A stretch of DNA of 64,000 bases, taken from the NCBI RefSeq assembly GCF_008065115.1, contig NZ_CP042913.1, positions 4,443,278 through 4,507,277 on the forward strand, read 5' to 3'. The notes under the pieces are model-generated. The model was not told where the DNA came from, did not search any database, and saw nothing but the letters and a program-made list of their open reading frames with translations. Below, in pieces: positions 54,603 through 61,627 of this stretch. The stretch is from Bythopirellula goksoeyrii. Lineage in GTDB: Bacteria; Planctomycetota; Planctomycetia; Pirellulales; Lacipirellulaceae. Numbering within the stretch: position 1 is the first letter of the stretch; each line of letters opens with the position of its first letter. The position numbers and the translations under genes are program-made.

Positions 54603-56009
54603 TTGAAATCATTCCTGTGGCAAACCGTCAGCTCAATTCTATTCCTTACGGCGTTTTCAACTACAGCCACGGCAGTCGTGGTAGCTGAGCTGAAAGACCC
54701 CAGTTGGGAATCTGTTTCCAATATAATTGCTCAGATTGATCCTCCAGTATTTCCAGAACGAGATTTTCTCGTAACGGATTTTGGTGGCATTGGAGACGGC
54801 AGCACAGATTGCCTTGCCGCATTTCAGGCAGCGATTGCCGAATGTGCAAAAGCAGGTGGCGGCCGGGTTGTAGCACCTGCTGGTCGGTGGCTTGTTAAGG
54901 GGCCAATTCACTTGGAGAGTAATGTTAACCTCCATCTAGAGAAAGATTCCACCATCGCATTTAGCACCAATCCACAGGACTACTTGCCGGTAGTACTTAC
55001 ACGCTTCGAGGGAACGGAGCTGATGAATTACTCGCCGCTCATCTATGCTTTCGAGAAAGAGAATATCGCCGTTACGGGCGAAGGAGTACTCGACGGGCAG
55101 GCGGGCGAAAGTCGGTGGTGGAATTGGAAGGGACATTGGGGCGGTGCCGACGAAACGGGTTGGAAAAGGGGTGATTCTGACCAGATCGAAGATGTTGCGA
55201 AGCTTTGCAAGCTTGCCGACGACGGAGTACCTCCAAGAGAGCGAATCTTTGGCGCGGACCACTACCTTCGCTCAAGCTTCATTCAACCGTATCGCTCGAA
55301 GAGAGTTTTGATTGAAGGAGTAAAGATTGTTAACTCACCCATGTGGGTCATCAATCCGGTACTATCCTCGAATGTGACAATTCGTGGCGTAACGGTCGAC
55401 AGTCACGGACCCAACAACGATGGCTGCGATCCCGAATCCTGCCGAAACGTCTTGATTGAGAATTGCATTTTCAACACCGGCGACGACTGTATCGCCATCA
55501 AATCGGGACGCAACGTGGATGGCAGACGTCTAGCCACACCGAGTGAGAACATCATTGTCCGGGGTTGCACTATGAAAGATGGGCATGGCGGTGTGGTTTT
55601 GGGAAGTGAAATGAGCGGTGGTATTCGGAATATCTTTGTTGAAGATTGCCAGATGGATAGCCCCAACCTGGAGCGAGCGATTCGCTTGAAATCCAATTCG
55701 CTCCGTGGCGGTTATCTGGAAAATCTTTTCGTCCGCAATATCGATGTGGGCGAAGTGAGCGAAGCAATCGTCAGTATCAACCTGCAATATTGGGGCGAAA
55801 GTGGCGAATTCTTCCCGACGGTACGAAATATTTTTATTGAAAACGTTACTTCGCAGAAAAGTAAATACCCCCTGTATTTAGTTGGGCTTCCGGAAGAACC
55901 GATTGATTTTGTCTACTTGAAGAATTGCAAATTCTATAACGCGGCGCAGCCAAGCATTATCGAGCATGTTGACCACATGTACTTCCAAGATGTGAGTCAG
56001 CCTCGTTAA
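54603..56009 (+). CDS. GH28 polygalacturonase-type glycosidase
   Basis: A 468-residue secreted beta-helix enzyme of family GH28. The signal peptide (FLWQTVSSILFLTAFSTTATA) is followed by FLVTDFGGIGDGSTDCLAAFQAA and the catalytic blocks NNDGCD (about residue 270), GDDCIAIKSG (about 293), GHGGVVLGSE (about 326) and RLKS (about 361), so all three Asp and the His and Lys are present. The family hydrolyses pectic polygalacturonan and related linkages. The TTG at 54603 has AAGGA 7 bases upstream; an upstream TTG at 54558 lacks one. It is convergent with the CE8-CE12 gene, 31 bases apart, forming the pectin block. Confidence 0.9.
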   Translation: MKSFLWQTVSSILFLTAFSTTATAVVVAELKDPSWESVSNIIAQIDPPVFPERDFLVTDFGGIGDGSTDCLAAFQAAIAECAKAGGGRVVAPAGRWLVKGPIHLESNVNLHLEKDSTIAFSTNPQDYLPVVLTRFEGTELMNYSPLIYAFEKENIAVTGEGVLDGQAGESRWWNWKGHWGGADETGWKRGDSDQIEDVAKLCKLADDGVPPRERIFGADHYLRSSFIQPYRSKRVLIEGVKIVNSPMWVINPVLSSNVTIRGVTVDSHGPNNDGCDPESCRNVLIENCIFNTGDDCIAIKSGRNVDGRRLATPSENIIVRGCTMKDGHGGVVLGSEMSGGIRNIFVEDCQMDSPNLERAIRLKSNSLRGGYLENLFVRNIDVGEVSEAIVSINLQYWGESGEFFPTVRNIFIENVTSQKSKYPLYLVGLPEEPIDFVYLKNCKFYNAAQPSIIEHVDHMYFQDVSQPR

Positions 56010-56040
56010 GCACATCATGTTGAATCTGACTCATTCATCT

Positions 56041-57993
56041 TCAAGGTGATACCAGAGCATCAGGGCGCATGTAGATCTTGAGTGACGGGGCCGCTTCTAC
56101 CAATTCGCTAGCCAGTGTAGCAGCAATGCGTTTTGCACCTGGCGGTGTAAAATGCGTTAAATCTCCCACTGGCTGGATCCAATCGCTCGACTGCTGGCCA
56201 AGTCGCTCGAATAACTCTCTCGTGAGCCGATTCAAATCAACCACGGGGCATTCGAGTTCCTGGGCAACGGCGAGAACGGCCTCCGCATATGGCAGATTCC
56301 CTTCGGTTGGATTAATTATGGCGCCCTCAACAAATACGCGCCGAGTCGGTGGGCTTACGAGAATAGGTTCTGCGCCCGCCGCGCGCGATTCTTCAACATA
56401 GTGGGCGAGATTCTTGCGGAAGTCACCTCCTGGCGTTGGATCGGTTTCTCGCTCAGGGCCTTTGCCTGGATTGTCGTTATGGCCAAATTGGATAAGCACA
56501 TAGTCTGCCTGGTGGCCAATCGCCCGATCCCAGTGGCCCTCAGTGCGAAAACTCTTAGAGCTCCTCCCTCCTCGCGCCTCGTTGACTACTTCCACCCGAT
56601 CATCAAATAACCGGTCAAGAGCCCATCCCCAGCCCTGGTAAGGGTGGTTTGCATCGTAGGTGGCAACCGTCGAGTCTCCCACCAGAACAATCTTAACTTG
56701 CTTGCGTGGCGAAGCTTTCGGAAGAGTCTGTGAATTAATCCTTCTCGGCGCAAGAGAGGCAACGGTTCCCAGGATCTCATCACCTTTGGTTTCCAGCCGA
56801 ACTGGCATCGAATCAGCATTGCCACCCATAAACACGAGCCAGTCCGCTCCGTCTCCTTTTTTCAGGGTGGCAATAGAACCATCTTCTCGAAAGATTTCAG
56901 CCAACTCGGCTCCAGATACGCATTCACTGAAATGAAGATAAACCTCGTTCCCCTTGTACTCGTTCTCAACAACTATCGGAGCAGTTGAAGATTCAGGGTC
57001 CCAACGACAATCAAAGGTCCATGCGGGAGTGATCTCATCCGGCGTGGGACTCCCAGCAGCCGTCTCAAGATTGTCCGAGTGCCACGCGTAGTCACCCCCT
57101 TCACGGTGGCAGTCAGCATAGTATCTTCGCTCATAAACTTCAGGATTTGCGACTCCACTCAAATCCTTTACAACTCCTATCGGCTTGTCAGCAAGGTTCT
57201 CCGAAAACTGACAGCCGAGCAAATAGAATTGTGATGGATAGTGATTGCGACCAAGCCAAAATTCAGGTGGACCATCAAAGGTACAGTTCCGCAATATGAA
57301 CTTCATATCGAGGTCCATATGACCATCCTGCCACAAGGCAGCACTTTGGCTAGCGGACTCGAAGTGACAGTCGCGTACAAAACACCATCCCCGTGGACAG
57401 ACAAAATCGACCCCCCCTTTGAATCGACAATTGCGGTGGTAATACATGCCGTAAGACGTATTCCACAGCGAAAGAGTATCGCCACCGACACCCAGTACGT
57501 CACAATCATCAAGAATAAACCGTTGTGGTTGACCATAGATCGCAAAAGCATGCTCCGGAGTTTGCTGGGTGTTTTCGATGGTCATATTGCGAACCATGTT
57601 GTCTGATCCGAAAACATTCAATACCGCAGGCCCAATTCGGTCGTAACGGCGGTCGTATTCGCTGCGTGGAGCGTTGAATTGTAGTCGCACCCCGTCGCGA
57701 CTCTCTCCAATAATCGAGACACGCTTCTGCCGCAACAAGACTTTTTCTTCGTAGATTCCGTTGCGAACAAAGATAGTGATGCGCTCAATGTTGTTGGCCG
57801 GAATCGTTTCGATGGCGGCTTGCAATGTCGTGAAATCACCGCTACCGTCGCTCGCTACGATCAAATCGGCAGCAATCCGATCAGAGGTCAGAACAGATAA
57901 ATCGCCTGCCATTGCACCAGAAGTCGCAAAAAATGCCCCGAATGCGAGCACGGCTTGAGAGTGGATTCTAGCTCCAATAAATCGCTTCAGCAT
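56041..57993 (-). CDS. CE8 pectinesterase fused to CE12 SGNH esterase
   Basis: A 650-residue secreted double esterase. After a signal peptide (SQAVLAFGAFFATSGAMAG), residues 45-330 are a CE8 pectin methylesterase helix: ASDGSGDFTTLQAAIETIP, NGIYEEKV, VDF (about 195) with the Asp and LGR (about 247) with the Arg. The usual QDT reads GDT and the QAVAL block is EHAFAI, so the two Gln of the oxyanion hole are changed. Residues about 430-630 are a CE12 rhamnogalacturonan acetylesterase-like SGNH domain: GDSTVATY, GGRSSKS, GHND and DLTHFTPPG. It would remove methyl and acetyl groups from pectin. The ATG at 57993 fits the signal peptide. Confidence 0.85.
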   Translation of the reverse strand: MLKRFIGARIHSQAVLAFGAFFATSGAMAGDLSVLTSDRIAADLIVASDGSGDFTTLQAAIETIPANNIERITIFVRNGIYEEKVLLRQKRVSIIGESRDGVRLQFNAPRSEYDRRYDRIGPAVLNVFGSDNMVRNMTIENTQQTPEHAFAIYGQPQRFILDDCDVLGVGGDTLSLWNTSYGMYYHRNCRFKGGVDFVCPRGWCFVRDCHFESASQSAALWQDGHMDLDMKFILRNCTFDGPPEFWLGRNHYPSQFYLLGCQFSENLADKPIGVVKDLSGVANPEVYERRYYADCHREGGDYAWHSDNLETAAGSPTPDEITPAWTFDCRWDPESSTAPIVVENEYKGNEVYLHFSECVSGAELAEIFREDGSIATLKKGDGADWLVFMGGNADSMPVRLETKGDEILGTVASLAPRRINSQTLPKASPRKQVKIVLVGDSTVATYDANHPYQGWGWALDRLFDDRVEVVNEARGGRSSKSFRTEGHWDRAIGHQADYVLIQFGHNDNPGKGPERETDPTPGGDFRKNLAHYVEESRAAGAEPILVSPPTRRVFVEGAIINPTEGNLPYAEAVLAVAQELECPVVDLNRLTRELFERLGQQSSDWIQPVGDLTHFTPPGAKRIAATLASELVEAAPSLKIYMRPDALVSP

Positions 57994-58200
57994 GGTAGAA
58001 AACCTGAATGTCGCACGATAAGGAAAGTAATTTGTGAGAAGGTAACAAATCATACGAGTTCGGTCAGAAAGATACAGGTAGTGATTATTTGCAAATATAT
58101 CTCAATCTAAACCAGGATGACTTGATAACCTGCCGGGCTACGATAGATAATGACAGTCCACGCAGTAGTTTGCGAATACTCTCTTTTGCGAGGTGTTTGA

Positions 58201-59232
58201 ATGTCAGAAAATCGATTCTGGTTGTGGGGTCTGCTGGTAGTCTCAATTGGTGCTGCTTTGTGGTATCGCAGTCAAATCTTGCCAGCAACAGCTGACGATC
58301 AACCTCAGACGACGCGAGTTGTCTTTATTACGGGGGGAGATAACGATTTTTGGCAACTCGCTGCCAAAGGTGCCAAAGCTGCTGCACTTGAGCACAATGC
58401 CAAATTGAAAACGGAGATGGTCTCCCGTGAGGGTGGCCTGGAAGAGCAGACCCAGATTCTCCTCGGCCTAAACGAGGATGAAATCGATGGCTGTGCCGTG
58501 AGCCCCCTGGATGCTCAAGGTCAGACATTGCTGATCAATCGGTTGGCCAGGAAGATGAATGTAGTGACCTACGATTCTGACGCGCCCATCTCTGAACGCC
58601 AATACTACATAGGAACTAGTAATTACCTCGCGGGCAAGATTAGCCACGAATTAGTTCGCGAAGCGATCCCAGAAGGAGGCAAAATTGCCGTCTTTCTTTC
58701 TAACATTACCAAGAACAACATGTTGGAGCGCAAATCAGGCTACGAAGAGAGTGAGAAGAAACTCCAGTCCGATAATCCACCACAGGATGCATCTGCTCCT
58801 GTTTGGCAAACCGTTGCATACTTGACAGACGAAGGGGATACAGCGAAATCCCAAGCAAATATTACCAAGGCATTGGAAAATCACGACGATCTCGCCTGCC
58901 TGGTGGGCATGAATGCCTATCAGGGCCCGCTTCTCTTAGAAGCTTTGACCAAGGCAGGGAAAATTGGGGAAATCAAGCTCGTCGTGTTTGACGAACTCGA
59001 TGACACACTCGAGGGCATAGAAACTGGGAGCATCTACGCCACGGTCGCTCAAGACCCTTATAAGTACGGCTATGAAGCCGTTCGTATGCTGACTTTATTG
59101 CACAACGGCAAGTCACGAGAATTGCCGATCGTGGGGGGCGGAGCAATCAATGTTAATTGTCAGGCTATCCGCAAGGCCGACGTCGAAGCTTTCAGGAAAC
59201 GGCTCAAGGATCGATTGGAAGAATCTAAGTAA
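58201..59232 (+). CDS. Membrane-anchored sugar-binding protein (RbsB-like)
   Basis: A 343-residue protein of the periplasmic sugar-binding type (Peripla_BP_4). An N-terminal helix (FWLWGLLVVSIGAALWY) without lipobox anchors it to the membrane. The body has VVFITGGDNDFWQLAAKGAKAAA, DGCAVSPLDAQGQTLLINRLA, VVTYDSDAPISERQYYIGTSNY, LVGMNAYQGPLLLEAL and LVVFDELDDTLEGIETGSIYATVAQDPYKYG. The ATG has GAGGTG about 6 bases upstream. No ABC permease or ATPase gene is nearby, so it is an orphan; it may serve a distant transporter or a signalling receptor. It sits between the CE8-CE12 and pectate lyase genes. Confidence 0.85.
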   Translation: MSENRFWLWGLLVVSIGAALWYRSQILPATADDQPQTTRVVFITGGDNDFWQLAAKGAKAAALEHNAKLKTEMVSREGGLEEQTQILLGLNEDEIDGCAVSPLDAQGQTLLINRLARKMNVVTYDSDAPISERQYYIGTSNYLAGKISHELVREAIPEGGKIAVFLSNITKNNMLERKSGYEESEKKLQSDNPPQDASAPVWQTVAYLTDEGDTAKSQANITKALENHDDLACLVGMNAYQGPLLLEALTKAGKIGEIKLVVFDELDDTLEGIETGSIYATVAQDPYKYGYEAVRMLTLLHNGKSRELPIVGGGAINVNCQAIRKADVEAFRKRLKDRLEESK

Positions 59233-59263
59233 GTTTCGTTATTGATTCGACGGGACCCAATAC

Positions 59264-61558
59264 TCACACATGCCAGCTCGTACTTCTAGTTTTTAACCAG
59301 ACCAATAAGTTGATCACCATGAGAGTCATCCCAGTGGGTTCCGGTACTACCTGGGCTGCGACCCCCAAGTTAGTAGGGCCGTACTGATCTTGCCAGACCC
59401 CTAAATCGATAGCATCCACATTGCCATCACCATTGGCATCTCCTGTGGACGGTGAACCGACGCTGCCGGCGCCCCGTTGCCAAATGAGAAAATCGCGACC
59501 GTCTACGTCACCATCTCCATCGAAGTCGGCATTTTCTACAACAGTCGGCGTTGCCAGAGTGGCATCCAGAATGAGTCGAGGTGCCAACAGTGCATCGCCT
59601 TCGTGAGAAAAGAACGTGGCGTCGTTCGTTCCCGTGGCGTTCGTCTGCTCCAGGATTAGTGTAACCAAGCCTGCGTGCGGTGATCCCTCATAGTAAGCAG
59701 CTAAGTTCAACATCACCGCTAAATTCAAACCCTCGAAAGAAGCCGTTTCTCCTGCGACTAGGGAATCAATCGAAAATTCGCCCAGCGAATAGACCCCCGG
59801 TGTGTCTAACGGAAAGTTGTCCTTTTCAGATGGTTCGCCGTCGGCAGTATAGCGAGGATCGATACCGAGTGTGCGGCTGTTGCCATCGAATGCCAGACCA
59901 GGTGCATCAGCAAAATCTACAGTTGACTCATCCCAGTCCCAGTCGTCACCATCATGCTCCAGTCCGTACACTTTAAATGTGTGTGTGCCGACGACAGCCT
60001 CGGCTGCAGTCAATTCCAGCACAGCTTCTTTTACTGTGCCGGGAGCGATTTCTGAGAGGTCAAATTTCAGTAAAATCGCCTGATTCTTCGAACCACTAGC
60101 ACCGTCCCAAAGTGCATTGAGCGCGTTTCCTGTTCCATCACCACTGCTTATGGCGCTCGTGCCCCCATTCTCGTTCACCTGAGCGTCGCCACCCAATCCA
60201 TATCCTGTTGTAATAGTGTGAGATTGAGTGTTTGTAGGCATGTAGGCATAAGGTGTGAGCGAGTGAATGTACTCCTCCAAGTAGGTGTAGCCAGACGATG
60301 CGTAAGTCGTGTTTAGTGGCGTTGAGGCATCGCCATAGGCGGACAATGCCCAGGTATCCGGGACACCGTCGTTGTTGGTGTCGGCAGCAGGTGTACCTGT
60401 CGGCAGCGAAGGCAGCGATCCCCACTCGCTCTCGGAGCTGATCTGTCCTGGCTGTTGATTTATGACGTCGCGAATCATATCGCGATCGTGCGCATCGCGG
60501 AAGTTTGTTGCCCCAGCACGACTGAGAACCTGTACGTAAGCCTGTTGAGCAGACGTTACGTTGGCTTCCGGTATGGGAACTCGCGAGCCCAAAAGTGTGT
60601 AGTCAGCGCCGGTGCGGAACATTGCCGCCTCGTGACTACCACCTTCGAGAACGGGAACAACCCCATTGATCATTCCATCGGTGTTGTTATCCATCAAGTT
60701 GCCTTCGACAAAGAAGCTCGATTCCATGTCGGTATCTCTGGCAAAGGCATGATTTGTATCTCCTGTTTCAGGACCGCGAATACCATAGTTTCCCACCCAG
60801 TTCACCGAGTATTCATCGCCACCGTACGCGAACCGGTCACCTGGGTTGTAAATCACGTTGTTGACGAAATCCAGTTCCATAATCATGTCTTGGCTTTGTT
60901 GCAGTCGCGGGTTTCGACTTCTGTTGTGGGCGTAGAGGTTGTGCGCGTATGTGTAAGTGCCACCGTTGAGAAGCGAACCATAGCTGTGACTAAGCAGTCC
61001 CTGCGTCATTGTCGACCATTGAACGGTCACGTTATCCGAATCGTGAGTCACGGATATACTCTCGTCGACAGACCAGGAAGTAGTTACGTGATCGACAATC
61101 ACATCGTCGGCCGTCTGCACCCAAACTCCGTCAGCGTTATCAGCAGCTTCACTCGGTCTCACTCGAAGGAATTGCACTACCACATTACTTATTGGGTCAA
61201 CGATGCTATTACCGTTGAACAACGGGTTGATCCGAAGTCGATTTCCCGACAGCGTGATGCCACCTCCTGGCGCCGTTTGCCCAGCGATCGTTATGTTATC
61301 CTTGCCATTGAAGTCGAGACTGCTTGCCAAATTGATCGTACCTGCGACATCGAATACAATCGTCCGGCCAGAGGCAGGCGCATTCTGGATACCATAGCGT
61401 AAACTTCCCGCGCCAGCATCGTTGAGATTGGTCACCTTATACACATCCCCGCCCCGTCCGCCGGTGATGTTCTTCGCAACTCCTTCCGCTCCTGGAAATG
61501 CGGGCAGTTGGGCCTGCGATAAGCACTGAATACAGAGTGGCATCACGAAAGAAAACAA
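59264..61558 (-). CDS. Pectate lyase with DNRLRE-like domain, dockerin, PEP tail
   Basis: A 764-residue secreted pectate lyase of the PL1 type. The mature protein opens PAFPGAEGVAKNITGGRGGDVYKV, then VTNLNDAGAGSLRYG, IVFDVAGTINL, IAGQTAPGGGITLSG, VIVDHVTTSWSVDE and LYAHNRSRNPRLQQ. A DNRLRE-like sandwich (about residues 455-650; LLKFDLSEIAPGTVKEAVLELTA, DDWDWDESTVDFADAPG) follows. Two dockerin-like repeats (DFDGDGDVDGRDFLIWQRGAG, DANGDGNVDAIDLGVWQDQYG) and a PEP tail (VPEPTGMTLMVINLLVWL) end it. The TTG at 61558, GTG at 61546 and ATG at 61543 are possible starts. It cleaves polygalacturonan by elimination. Confidence 0.85.
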   Translation of the reverse strand: MFSFVMPLCIQCLSQAQLPAFPGAEGVAKNITGGRGGDVYKVTNLNDAGAGSLRYGIQNAPASGRTIVFDVAGTINLASSLDFNGKDNITIAGQTAPGGGITLSGNRLRINPLFNGNSIVDPISNVVVQFLRVRPSEAADNADGVWVQTADDVIVDHVTTSWSVDESISVTHDSDNVTVQWSTMTQGLLSHSYGSLLNGGTYTYAHNLYAHNRSRNPRLQQSQDMIMELDFVNNVIYNPGDRFAYGGDEYSVNWVGNYGIRGPETGDTNHAFARDTDMESSFFVEGNLMDNNTDGMINGVVPVLEGGSHEAAMFRTGADYTLLGSRVPIPEANVTSAQQAYVQVLSRAGATNFRDAHDRDMIRDVINQQPGQISSESEWGSLPSLPTGTPAADTNNDGVPDTWALSAYGDASTPLNTTYASSGYTYLEEYIHSLTPYAYMPTNTQSHTITTGYGLGGDAQVNENGGTSAISSGDGTGNALNALWDGASGSKNQAILLKFDLSEIAPGTVKEAVLELTAAEAVVGTHTFKVYGLEHDGDDWDWDESTVDFADAPGLAFDGNSRTLGIDPRYTADGEPSEKDNFPLDTPGVYSLGEFSIDSLVAGETASFEGLNLAVMLNLAAYYEGSPHAGLVTLILEQTNATGTNDATFFSHEGDALLAPRLILDATLATPTVVENADFDGDGDVDGRDFLIWQRGAGSVGSPSTGDANGDGNVDAIDLGVWQDQYGPTNLGVAAQVVPEPTGMTLMVINLLVWLKTRSTSWHV

Positions 61559-61627
61559 AACATAAGAAACGCATCAAGTACCTCGATTGTCAGATGAAAT
61601 ACGAATCAGAAGATGATGAAAATACGA

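Noticed and set aside
60455-61402. 315-residue plus-strand ORF
   Set aside because: Antisense to the pectate lyase helix, which has clear family motifs; no domain or start signal supports it.
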